Assembly: GCA_963742535.1 (NCBI GenBank)
Contig: CAVUMC010000001.1
Location: 124,001-188,000 of the forward strand
Origin: VRUE01 sp963742535
GTDB taxonomy: Bacteria > Actinomycetota > Thermoleophilia > Solirubrobacterales > 70-9
DNA: 64,000 bases
Reading direction: 5' to 3'
Below the pieces are notes generated by a model. It was not told where the DNA came from. It did no database searches and worked only from the letters and a program-made list of their open reading frames with translations. Position numbers and translations under genes: made by a program. Below are positions 57,095 through 64,000 of this stretch, in pieces; position 1 is the stretch's first letter; every line of letters starts with the position of its first letter.

Positions 57095-58210
57095 CTAGAA
57101 GAGGCTGTTCGCGCTTTCGGGCATCGGCAGGCCGAGGTGGTCGTAGGCCCTGGGGGTGAGCACGCGGCCCCGCGGGGTGCGCTTAAGCAAGCCTTGTTGG
57201 AGCAGGTAGGGCTCGAGCACATCCTCGATTGTGTCGGCCTCCTCGCCGATCGCCACAGCGAGGGTCGAGAGGCCCACCGGGCCGCCGGAGAACTTGGTCG
57301 CGACGACGTCGAGCAGGGCGCGGTCGCTGCGGTCGAGCCCGCCGGCGTCGACCTCGAGCATCGCCAGCGCGGCGTCGGCAACAGCTGCGTCGATCGTGCC
57401 CTGCTCCTTGACCTGGGCGAAATCTCGCACCCGCTTCAGCAGTCGGTTGGCGACTCGCGGCGTGCCACGCGAGCGTTCGGCGATGATCCGCGCGCCCTCG
57501 ACGTCGATCTCGACCCCGAGGATGCCGGCCGAGCGGACGATGATCTGGCTCAGGTGCTCGGGCACGTAGTGCTCGAGCCGGTGGGAAAGCCCGAAGCGAT
57601 CGCGCAACGGCGTCGTCAGCAGCCCGGCGCGAGTCGTCGCGCCGATCAGGGTGAAGGGCGGTAGCGGCAAGGTGACGGTGCGGGCGCCGGCGCCCTGACC
57701 GAGCACGACCGGCAGCTCGCCGTCCTCCATCGCCGGATAGAGCGTCTCCTCGACCGCGCGGCCAAGGCGGTGGATCTCATCGACGAAGAAGACGCTGCCG
57801 GGCTCGAGCGAGGTGAGGAAGGAGGCGACGTCGGCCTTGCGCTCCAGCGCCGGGCCAGCCGTCTGCACCAGCGGCACCCCCATCTCCTCGGCGACGATGT
57901 GGGCGAGTGAAGTCTTGCCGAGGCCGGGAGGACCGGCCAGCAGCACGTGGTCAAGCGGCTCGTCGCGACCGCGCGCCGCCTCGATGAAGATCGCCAACTG
58001 CTCGGTTACCTGCTCCTGGTTGACGAAGTCAGTGAGGGTGCGCGGGCGCAGCGAGCGGTCGAGTTCCTCGTCGGGAACATCCGCTCTGGCATCGTGGACG
58101 CGTACTTCGTCGCCCTCCAAGTTGACCGTGAAGCGATCCTCGGGAGAAAACTCCGCACCAGGAGGCGCTGGCCCGTCGACTCCTGGGGTTCGGATTCGCT
58201 TATCGCTCAT
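57095..58210 (-). CDS. ruvB: Holliday junction branch migration ATPase RuvB
   Basis: A 371-residue AAA+ ATPase. Walker A is LLAGPPGLGKTSLAHIVAEE at about residue 90, Walker B FFVDEIHRLGRAVEE at about 140, sensor 1 LIGATTRAGLLTTPLRDRFG at about 190, and the arginine finger lies in RSRGTPRVANRLLKRVRDFA. The C-terminal winged helix is LQQGLLKRTPRGRVLTPRAY. The N-terminus has a 40-residue extension over typical RuvB. It overlaps ruvA by four bases. With RuvA it drives branch migration of Holliday junctions. Confidence 0.96.
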   Translation of the reverse strand: MSDKRIRTPGVDGPAPPGAEFSPEDRFTVNLEGDEVRVHDARADVPDEELDRSLRPRTLTDFVNQEQVTEQLAIFIEAARGRDEPLDHVLLAGPPGLGKTSLAHIVAEEMGVPLVQTAGPALERKADVASFLTSLEPGSVFFVDEIHRLGRAVEETLYPAMEDGELPVVLGQGAGARTVTLPLPPFTLIGATTRAGLLTTPLRDRFGLSHRLEHYVPEHLSQIIVRSAGILGVEIDVEGARIIAERSRGTPRVANRLLKRVRDFAQVKEQGTIDAAVADAALAMLEVDAGGLDRSDRALLDVVATKFSGGPVGLSTLAVAIGEEADTIEDVLEPYLLQQGLLKRTPRGRVLTPRAYDHLGLPMPESANSLF

Positions 58211-58803
58211 GCGCTGCTCCGCGAGGAGCCGGCCTTGCGCAGGGCGGCCGCGAGCAGTTGCTCGGCGTCACCGCCGTCCACGCCTTCGAGCAGTTGCTCC
58301 GCTTCCAGCGGCGCGTAGCCGAGGTTGACCAAGCCGTCGCGGGCGAGGCCGCGCGCGTCGGCCCCCTCGACCGCGGCGGCGGCGACCTCTTCCTCGAGCG
58401 AGCCCGCGACCTTCTCGCGCAGCTCGACGATGATCCGCTCCGAAGTGCGTTTGCCGATGCCCGGCACGGCTTGGAAACGCTTGGCATCACCAGCGGCGAT
58501 TGCCCGCAACAGTTCCCGGGTGGGGCCACCCGAGAGGGCGGCGATGGCGACCTTGGCGCCGATCCCGCTGACCGAGATCAAGAGGCCGAAGAGGTCGCGC
58601 TCCTCCTCGGAGGCGAAGCCGAAAAGGGCCAGGGAGTCCTCGCGCGAGATCAGCTCGGCGTGGAGAAAGACTTCGTTGCCAGCGGCCGGCACCGCTTTCA
58701 GCGTCTCGGCTGAGACGGCAAGTCGGTAGCCGACGCCACTGACGTCAACGACGACGTGATCGGGACGGCGCACCATCACCTCACCCTTGACCGCGGCGAT
58801 CAT
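58207..58803 (-). CDS. ruvA: Holliday junction DNA-binding protein RuvA
   Basis: A 198-residue protein with the typical three domains: OB fold (MIAAVKGEVMVRRPDHVVVD), tandem helix-hairpin-helix (LLISVSGIGAKVAIAALSGG and FQAVPGIGKRTSERIIVELR) and a C-terminal UBA-like domain (DGLVNLGYAPLEAEQLLEGV) that contacts RuvB. It overlaps ruvB and ruvC by four bases on each side. Confidence 0.96.
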   Translation of the reverse strand: MIAAVKGEVMVRRPDHVVVDVSGVGYRLAVSAETLKAVPAAGNEVFLHAELISREDSLALFGFASEEERDLFGLLISVSGIGAKVAIAALSGGPTRELLRAIAAGDAKRFQAVPGIGKRTSERIIVELREKVAGSLEEEVAAAAVEGADARGLARDGLVNLGYAPLEAEQLLEGVDGGDAEQLLAAALRKAGSSRSSA

Positions 58804-59330
58804 CCGGCCAGCCTCGCCGCGTCCTGCTCTTCTTCGACGCCCTGTATGGCGGCCTCGCGACCAGCGGCGCCGCCGTGGCAGATTGCAACGGCGAGAGCAT
58901 CGGCCGCGTGGTCCGGCGTCGGCGGCTCAGGCAACCCAAGCAGGGTGCCGACCATCCTCTGCACCTGCTGCTTGCCGGCGGCGCCGGAACCGCAAACGGC
59001 CATCTTGATCGCCTGCGGGGTGTAGGTGAAGCAGCGCACGTCGCGCTGAGCGGCGGCGAGCATCGCCGCGCCACTGGCGCGTCCGACGGCCATCGCCGAG
59101 TGCACGTTCTTGCCGAAGTAGAGGTCCTCGAGCGCCATCGCTGCCGGCTGGTGCCAATCGATCAACTCGGCCAGGGAGCTATGGATGCGCGCCAGGCGCC
59201 GCTCCATCGGCGTCTCGGGCGAGGTCTCCACGACACCGCCATCGAGCGCCACCATGCGGCTGCCCTCGACCCTGACCACGCCGAAACCGAGGTTCGCCGC
59301 TCCAGGGTCAATCCCCATCACGACTTGCAT
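58800..59330 (-). CDS. ruvC: Holliday junction resolvase RuvC
   Basis: The ATG giving MQVVMGIDPGAANLGFGVVR is chosen over a longer frame to 59486, because the family begins with this first strand; length is 176 residues. The catalytic Asp is in GIDPG, Glu in MALEDLYFGKN and the last Asp pair in TPDHAADALAVAICH. It is first in the ruvCAB unit, 47 bases after yebC. It cuts Holliday junctions symmetrically. Confidence 0.95.
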   Translation of the reverse strand: MQVVMGIDPGAANLGFGVVRVEGSRMVALDGGVVETSPETPMERRLARIHSSLAELIDWHQPAAMALEDLYFGKNVHSAMAVGRASGAAMLAAAQRDVRCFTYTPQAIKMAVCGSGAAGKQQVQRMVGTLLGLPEPPTPDHAADALAVAICHGGAAGREAAIQGVEEEQDAARLAG

Positions 59331-59377
59331 AACGGCTGATTCTGGGACGAGCTTCGGATGCCTCCCCGCATCGGCCC

Positions 59378-60130
59378 TTAAGCCGCGGCGAATTTTTCGA
59401 TGACCTCGGCCGGCACGTCGAAATTGGCGTGGACCGAGTCGACGTCGTCGTGGTCCTCCAGCGCGTCGACGAGCTTCAGCAGCCACTCGGCATCGGTGCC
59501 CTTGACCTCGACGGTGTTCTTCGGCTCCATCGTCAGGTCGGCGGACAGCACCTCCACCCCAGCCCCCTCGAGCGCTTTGCGCACAACGCCGAGGTCGGCC
59601 GGTTCGCAGATCACCCGCAGCTGCTCCCCCTCGTCGAGCACGTCCTCGGCGCCGGCGTCGATCGCGACGATCAAGTCGTCCTCGCCGTAACGAGTGGCGT
59701 CGACCACGATCGAACCGCGTTTCTCGAAGATCCAGGCGACCGAGCCGGGCTCGCCGAGGCTTCCGTGGTGCTTGGTGAAGGCGTGACGGACGTCAGCACT
59801 GGTGCGATTGCGGTTGTCGGTCAGCGCGTCGACCAGGATCGCGGCGCCGCCGGGGCCATAGCCCTCGAAGCTGACCGACTCGATCGCTGCGGCATCGGTG
59901 CCGACGCCGCTGCCGCGGTCGACGGCGCGCTGGATGTTGTCCTTCGGCATCGAGGCGTCGCGCGCCTTCTGGATTGCCGTGGCGAGGGGCGGGTTGCCCT
60001 CGGGGTCGGGCCCGCCGTCACGTGCTGCAACAGTGATCGCGCGGGCGAGCTTGGTGAAGAGCTTGCCGCGCTTGGCGTCGGCGGCGCCCTTCTTGTGCTT
60101 AATAGAAGACCACTTAGAGTGACCGGACAT
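59378..60130 (-). CDS. yebC: YebC/PmpR-family protein (TACO1-like)
   Basis: MSGHSKWSSIKHKKGAADAK is the invariant family start, so ATG 60130 is chosen over upstream frame to 60211. Length is 250 residues, as usual. Further blocks are ARDASMPKDNIQRAVDRGSG, YGPGGAAILVDALTDNRNRT and SVAWIFEKRGSIVVD. The family acts in transcription regulation and in translation of proline stretches. The latter is relevant here because several exported proteins carry polyproline linkers; this is inference. Confidence 0.93.
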   Translation of the reverse strand: MSGHSKWSSIKHKKGAADAKRGKLFTKLARAITVAARDGGPDPEGNPPLATAIQKARDASMPKDNIQRAVDRGSGVGTDAAAIESVSFEGYGPGGAAILVDALTDNRNRTSADVRHAFTKHHGSLGEPGSVAWIFEKRGSIVVDATRYGEDDLIVAIDAGAEDVLDEGEQLRVICEPADLGVVRKALEGAGVEVLSADLTMEPKNTVEVKGTDAEWLLKLVDALEDHDDVDSVHANFDVPAEVIEKFAAA

Positions 60131-60143
60131 AGCCTGGCATTCT

Positions 60144-60590
60144 ATGAATGTGGAAATGGCCACCGACTCCCATAGGGCCGGAGCGGCCAGGGGACTGGCC
60201 GCGAGCTTCATATTCGTGCTGATGCTGCTGGCTGCGCTTTCGCTCTGGACCGCGATTCCGCTGGGCTGGATCTACATCGGCTCCAAGGTCTCCCACACCC
60301 AGTTCCCCAGCCAGGGCCCCTACTTCGTGGTCGCGGTCGGGATCCTCATCTCGGTGCTCCTGGTCGCCTGGCTGATCGGTCGCCTCAATCGCCTTTACGA
60401 ACAGGTGACCGGCACCAATCGACTCGCGCCGATGCGCCCGGCCTGGCTCAAGAGCCTGCGCGATACGGAGCCCCGGGCCGGCACCACAACCGTGGTCGAG
60501 GCCGTACTGATGGGCTCGGTTCTGCTCGCCGCCCTCTGCCTCACCTTCTGGTTCTTCTTGCTGGCGGGATCGCCGATCCCGAATCAGTAA
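60144..60590 (+). CDS. Hypothetical membrane protein, three helices
   Basis: A 148-residue protein with hydrophobic segments FIFVLMLLAALSLWTAIPLG, YFVVAVGILISVLLVAWLIG and AVLMGSVLLAALCLTFWFFL. No family is recognised. It starts only 14 bases from the yebC ATG and runs the other way, so both genes share a very compact divergent promoter. Conserved near-terminal Arg and Trp residues are seen between helices 2 and 3 (LNRLYEQVTGTNRLAPMRP). Confidence 0.7.
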   Translation: MNVEMATDSHRAGAARGLAASFIFVLMLLAALSLWTAIPLGWIYIGSKVSHTQFPSQGPYFVVAVGILISVLLVAWLIGRLNRLYEQVTGTNRLAPMRPAWLKSLRDTEPRAGTTTVVEAVLMGSVLLAALCLTFWFFLLAGSPIPNQ

Positions 60591-60634
60591 GAGCTAGCGG
60601 TCCGCGCCCGCAGACCTGCCCGCGCGCCGGAGCG

Positions 60635-61738
60635 CTAGACGATGAACTTGCCGTTTTCTTGCATGACGACGCCGTCGACTTCGAGCTTGCCGCCGAGGCG
60701 GAGGTCGCAGACGAGGTCGGTGTGGACGGCTGAGTCGTTGACGCCGCCGGACTCCGGGTAGGACTTGCCAACCGCCATGTGGACCGTGCCGCCGATCTTC
60801 TCGTCGAGCAGAACCTCGAGCGTGCCGCGGTCGATCGCGTAGTTGGTGCCGATGCCGAGCTCGCCGAGGCGGCGGGCGCCCTCGTCGGTGTCGAGCATCT
60901 GGATCAGGAACGCCTCGCCGCGCTCGGCACTGGCATCGACGACCTTGCCGGCCTCGAAGCGCAGGCGCACGCCGGAGACCTCGCGGCCGCCGATCACGGC
61001 CGGCAGGTGGAAGGTCACCTCACCCTCGACCGAGTCCTCGATCGGACCGGTGAAGAACTCGCCGTCGGGCATGTTGTGGTCGCCGACGCAGGGGATGAAA
61101 GTGCGGCCGGCAATGCCGAGCTTGATGTCGGTGCCCGGAGCGGTGATGTGGACCTCCTCGTGGTCCTGGATCCAGTCTGCGAGGCGTTCGCACTCGCTGG
61201 AGGCGCGCTTCCAGGCGGTGAGTGGATCGGGATCGGTCGCCAGGCAGGCGCCGAAGTAGAAGTCTTCGTAGTCACGCAGGCTCATCTCCGCCTCGGAGGC
61301 GTAGGCGTTGGTCGGGAAGAGCGTGTAGCACCAGCGGAAATCGCCAGCGGCGCTGCGCTCCATCATCTTGTTGAGCACCGGGCCGGTGGCGGTCTGACGG
61401 CGCATCTGGCGCTCCGGCGGCACCGCTGAAAGCTCGCGGGTGTTGGCGCTGGCGCCGATGCCGATCCGCACGTCGGCGTTCTCAACCGTCCACTTCATCA
61501 GCGGCGAGATCCACTCCAACTGCTCGTCCGTGGCGTGCTCGTAGTAGGTAGCGGCGAGGCCGTCGAGGCCGACGTTGAGGATCGGGTGGGCGCCCGCCTT
61601 CAGCACCTCCTCGTAGACGGCGCGCAGCAATGGCTCGGCGCCGATCTCACCGTCGATCGAGACCACCTCCCCCGCTTTCACCTTGGTCGAGTAGCCGACC
61701 AGGATCTTCGCCAGGTTCTCTGCTCTGGGGTCTCTCAC
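60635..61738 (-). CDS. Aminopeptidase, M29 (AmpS/PepS) family
   Basis: A 367-residue M29-type metallopeptidase. The first part has LAKILVGYSTKVKAGEVVSI and VYEEVLKAGAHPILNVGLDG. The metal ligands lie in FIPCVGDHNMPDGEFFTGPI (Glu/His context), VRLRFEAGKVVDASAERGEA, ELGIGTNYAIDRG and DEKIGGTVHMAVGKSYPESG (His) with HTDLVCDLR near the end. It trims N-terminal residues from peptides in the cytosol. It starts overlapping the pdxT stop. Confidence 0.88.
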   Translation of the reverse strand: MRDPRAENLAKILVGYSTKVKAGEVVSIDGEIGAEPLLRAVYEEVLKAGAHPILNVGLDGLAATYYEHATDEQLEWISPLMKWTVENADVRIGIGASANTRELSAVPPERQMRRQTATGPVLNKMMERSAAGDFRWCYTLFPTNAYASEAEMSLRDYEDFYFGACLATDPDPLTAWKRASSECERLADWIQDHEEVHITAPGTDIKLGIAGRTFIPCVGDHNMPDGEFFTGPIEDSVEGEVTFHLPAVIGGREVSGVRLRFEAGKVVDASAERGEAFLIQMLDTDEGARRLGELGIGTNYAIDRGTLEVLLDEKIGGTVHMAVGKSYPESGGVNDSAVHTDLVCDLRLGGKLEVDGVVMQENGKFIV

Positions 61739-62370
61739 GTCTCCGCCTCCTCGCGCGCGTTGTTCTCGCGCGCCGTCGTGGTCATCGCCATAAATAGCGC
61801 GTGCAGCCTTGGGTCGTCTGTTAGCTCCGGGTGAAAGGCGCAGGCGAGCACGCCGCCTTCGCGGATCACCACCGGGTGACCCTCATAGCTGGCCAGGATC
61901 TCGACCCCCGCCCCACGGCGCGCCACCCTGGGGGCGCGAATGAAGACCGCTCGCAGCGGCTCGTCGCCGATGCCATCGATCGCGAGGTCGGCCTCGAAGC
62001 TCTGCAGTTGGCGGCCGAAGGCGTTGCGCTCGGTCTCGACGTCGATCAGGCCGAGGTGGGCTTCGTCGCAGACGATCATCCCGGCGCAGGTGCCGAAAAC
62101 GGTGCCCCCGCGCTCGCGCAGGGCGCGAATTGGATCAGCCAGCGCCGCCGATTCGATCCCCATCGAGATCGTCGTGCTCTCGCCGCCGGGAATAACCAGA
62201 CCGTCGAGGCCCTCGAGATCGGCGGGCAGCCGGATTTCCCGGACCTCAGCACCGAGCTCGCGCAACACTTCGCAGTGCGCTTGGAAGCCTCCCTGGATCG
62301 CGAGCACGCCGAGGCGCAGCTCAGGCTCCGCGGTCCTGCAAAAGTGCGTCGGCGGCGGCGAGGTCAGCAA
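61735..62370 (-). CDS. pdxT: Pyridoxal 5'-phosphate synthase glutaminase subunit PdxT
   Basis: A class I glutamine amidotransferase subunit. Key parts are LRLGVLAIQGGFQAHCEVLR, GLVIPGGESTTI, FGTCAGMIVC (nucleophile Cys), VRAVFIRAP-like segment (AVFIRAPRV) and ACAFHPELTDD (His and Glu of the triad). It supplies ammonia to PdxS. The frame opens at TTG 62370, but the family start is near LRLGVL. A CTG at 62319, six bases after GGAG and two after the pdxS stop, or a GTG at 62310, are plausible real starts. Confidence 0.92.
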   Translation of the reverse strand: MLTSPPPTHFCRTAEPELRLGVLAIQGGFQAHCEVLRELGAEVREIRLPADLEGLDGLVIPGGESTTISMGIESAALADPIRALRERGGTVFGTCAGMIVCDEAHLGLIDVETERNAFGRQLQSFEADLAIDGIGDEPLRAVFIRAPRVARRGAGVEILASYEGHPVVIREGGVLACAFHPELTDDPRLHALFMAMTTTARENNAREEAET

Positions 62371-63208
62371 TCTCCAAACCCGGCATCGCCTCGCCGAGGC
62401 CGATCGAGGCGGCCGCGACCCGCTCGGGATCGTTGAAGTGAGTGGTCGCCTCGACGATCGCCTTGGCGCGGCGCTCGGGATCGGCGCTCTTGAAGATTCC
62501 GGAGCCGACGAAATTGCCTTCGGCGCCGAGCTGCATCATCAGCGCCGCATCGGCCGGAGTGGCGATGCCGCCAGCACAGAAGAGTGGCACGGGCAGGTGG
62601 CCCCTGTCGGCCACCTCGTGGACGACTTCGAGCGGCGCCTGGTGCTCTTTGGCGGCAGCCGAGAGCTCCTCCGGGCCGAGCTGGGCCAGTCGCTTGATTC
62701 CAGAAGTGATTTCGCGCATATGGCGGACGGCCTCGACCACGTTGCCGGTGCCGGCCTCGCCCTTGGAGCGGATCATCGCCGCGCCCTCGCCGATCCGCCG
62801 CAGCGCCTCGCCGAGGTTGGTGGCGCCGCAAACGAAGGGCACCTCAAAGGCCAGCTTGTCGATGTGGTGGCGCTCGTCGGCCGGGGTCAGCACCTCGGAC
62901 TCGTCGATGTAGTCGACTTCGAGCGACTGCAAAACCTGCGCCTCGGCGAAATGGCCGATCCGCGCCTTGGCCATGACCGGAATCGTCACCGCCTCCTGGA
63001 TGCCCTTGATCATCGCCGGGTCTGACATGCGGGCGACGCCGCCGTCCTTGCGGATGTCGGAGGGCACGCGCTCAAGCGCCATCACGGCGCAGGCACCTGC
63101 CTGCTCGGCGATCCGCGCTTGCTCAGCGTCGACCACGTCCATGATCACGCCGCCCTTGAGCATCTCGGCAAGGCCGGTCTTGACGCGGAAGGTTGCTCGC
63201 TCAGCCAT
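62321..63208 (-). CDS. pdxS: Pyridoxal 5'-phosphate synthase lyase subunit PdxS
   Basis: A 295-residue TIM barrel. LAEMLKGGVIMDVVDAEQAR, ACAVMALERVPSDIRKDGGV, MAKARIGHFAEAQVL (substrate Lys) and VPFVCGATNLGEALRRIGEG are nearly invariant family blocks, and the active-site Asp in IMDVVD is present. It joins ribose-5-P, glyceraldehyde-3-P and ammonia into PLP. PLP feeds aminotransferases such as that at 8273. It overlaps pdxT and is the first gene of the unit. Confidence 0.95.
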   Translation of the reverse strand: MAERATFRVKTGLAEMLKGGVIMDVVDAEQARIAEQAGACAVMALERVPSDIRKDGGVARMSDPAMIKGIQEAVTIPVMAKARIGHFAEAQVLQSLEVDYIDESEVLTPADERHHIDKLAFEVPFVCGATNLGEALRRIGEGAAMIRSKGEAGTGNVVEAVRHMREITSGIKRLAQLGPEELSAAAKEHQAPLEVVHEVADRGHLPVPLFCAGGIATPADAALMMQLGAEGNFVGSGIFKSADPERRAKAIVEATTHFNDPERVAAASIGLGEAMPGLEIADLAAADALLQDRGA

Positions 63209-63241
63209 GGCGGCGAATACTACGGGTCGCCTGCACTCGGA

Positions 63242-64000
63242 CTACTTCAGCTTGTAGGCGCGGATGCGGTCTTTGTGGGTGTCTTCGTCCCTCGCGTAGA
63301 GGCCGTGGGCCAGGGCCTGGACCAGAGCCATGAGGGCCGTGTTGGAGCGGGCGAAAGAAGGGCTATTAGACGAGTAGTAGAGGGTCAGCTCAGCGTGCTC
63401 TCCCACCTCGGACATCGAGGCGTCGGAGACCGCGAGGGTACGGGCGCCACGGTGGAGCGCCAGCTTCATCGCCCGCAGCAAGAGCGGGTGGGCGCGGCCG
63501 GAAGAGAGCACGATGACGAGCGTTTCCTCGTCGATTCGCCCCAGTCGCTGCAGTGACTCGCCGCCGGTGCTGGCAACGATCTCAGCGCGAATGTCGAGCA
63601 GGCTCAGCGTGTGCCTCAGATAACTGGCAAAGAAAGCCATCTGGTCGACGCCGACAATGACGACGCGCTGTGCTTCCGCCAGCGCCGCGACAGCGCCGTC
63701 GACCTGCTCACGGGTGAGCTTGCGGGCGGTTTCCTCGAGATTGGCGTAGTCGGCACCGAGCGAACCCTCCAGCTCGGAATGATCGAAGGAGAAGAGCGAA
63801 CCAGCGTTTGCCGCGCCGGCGGAGGCACCAACGGTGCGGTACTCCTCGATCGCCGCCTGCTGAAGCTCGGGATAGCCCTCGAAGCCGAGGGCCTGGGAGA
63901 AGCGCACCACCGTCGATGAGGAGGTGCTCGCTCTCCTGGCCAGCTCCTCGGCGGTGAGGAAGGCTGCCTCGTCGAGGTGATCGACGATGTAGCGGGCGAC
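63242..64000 (-). CDS. MurR/RpiR-family transcriptional regulator (partial)
   Basis: The frame runs off the right edge, so the N-terminus is missing. The visible part begins ARYIVDHLDEAAFLTAEELA then RRASTSSSTVVRFSQALGFE, the RpiR-type helix-turn-helix. A SIS domain follows with RVVIVGVDQMAFFASYLRHT (sugar-phosphate site), LVIVLSSGRAHPLLLRAMKL and ARTLAVSDASMSEV. Such regulators respond to phosphosugars. It ends 34 bases before the pdxS start, with no other gene between. Confidence 0.88.
   Translation of the reverse strand, partial: VARYIVDHLDEAAFLTAEELARRASTSSSTVVRFSQALGFEGYPELQQAAIEEYRTVGASAGAANAGSLFSFDHSELEGSLGADYANLEETARKLTREQVDGAVAALAEAQRVVIVGVDQMAFFASYLRHTLSLLDIRAEIVASTGGESLQRLGRIDEETLVIVLSSGRAHPLLLRAMKLALHRGARTLAVSDASMSEVGEHAELTLYYSSNSPSFARSNTALMALVQALAHGLYARDEDTHKDRIRAYKLK

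Overview
The window is 64 kb of very GC-rich DNA with short intergenic gaps, frequent ATGA/GTGA/TTGA stop-start overlaps and GTG/TTG starts. The housekeeping block at 48-64 kb reads (on the minus strand) pdxS-pdxT ... yebC-ruvC-ruvA-ruvB ... secDF ... recJ-rel, a variant of the canonical actinobacterial order. With the style of the secreted proteins (three-disulfide-like Ig modules, PKD and LamG arrays), the best inference is a deep-branching actinobacterium of the Thermoleophilia/Solirubrobacterales type. No rRNA or marker tree is available here, so the lineage is inference.

Layout. (1) 1-7.5 kb: end of a HIT protein, a phosphohexomutase, an MBL-fold hydrolase, a small unknown protein and a diacylglycerol-kinase-like lipid kinase on plus, then a convergent methyltransferase, GT4 and GT2 on minus, and a left-handed beta-helix acyltransferase on plus. 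(2) 7.5-16.7 kb: a LuxR-type regulator followed by a surface-polysaccharide operon (DegT aminotransferase, GT4, GT2, Wzz-like chain-length protein, O-antigen ligase/polymerase-like protein, a convergent GT4 and a Wzx-like flippase). (3) 16.7-33 kb: an island of exported proteins. It starts with a 2,737-residue protein translationally coupled to the flippase (N,N-dimethylformamidase-like domain, 10 PKD domains, 5 LamG-like domains). Five right-handed beta-helix proteins follow; three share a practically identical 1,046-bp 3' cassette behind different N-terminal modules. (4) 33-46.7 kb: a second polysaccharide block (flippase, GT39-like membrane transferase, deacetylase-like protein on plus; beta-propeller, MFS, FAD amine-oxidase-like protein, GT2, Gfo/Idh/MocA oxidoreductase, WecB-type epimerase on minus; initiating sugar transferase and a second Gfo/Idh/MocA on plus). 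(5) 46.8-64 kb: an ECF sigma factor flanked by two small related proteins, then the housekeeping block and a partial RpiR-type regulator.

Functionally, phosphohexomutase, epimerase, oxidoreductases, aminotransferase and acyltransferase would supply modified sugars. The sugar transferase and glycosyltransferases would build lipid-linked units, the two flippases would export them, and Wzz- and ligase-like proteins would polymerise them. The large PKD/LamG and beta-helix proteins are likely the protein part of the same cell surface or matrix.

A caution on quality: nearly every gene between about 7.45 and 13.7 kb and between 33.4 and 45.0 kb carries net frameshifts (mostly +1), while 1-7.4 kb, 13.9-31.3 kb and 45.1-64 kb are clean apart from a frameshift at a C7 tract at 25.68 kb. 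This patchiness looks like unpolished long-read consensus in the most GC-rich stretches. Broken genes are given as one entry spanning the reconstructed reading frame. The most interesting observations are the three-copy beta-helix cassette, the C7 tract in its first member, and a 76-bp palindrome that inserts about 30 codons in frame into recJ.
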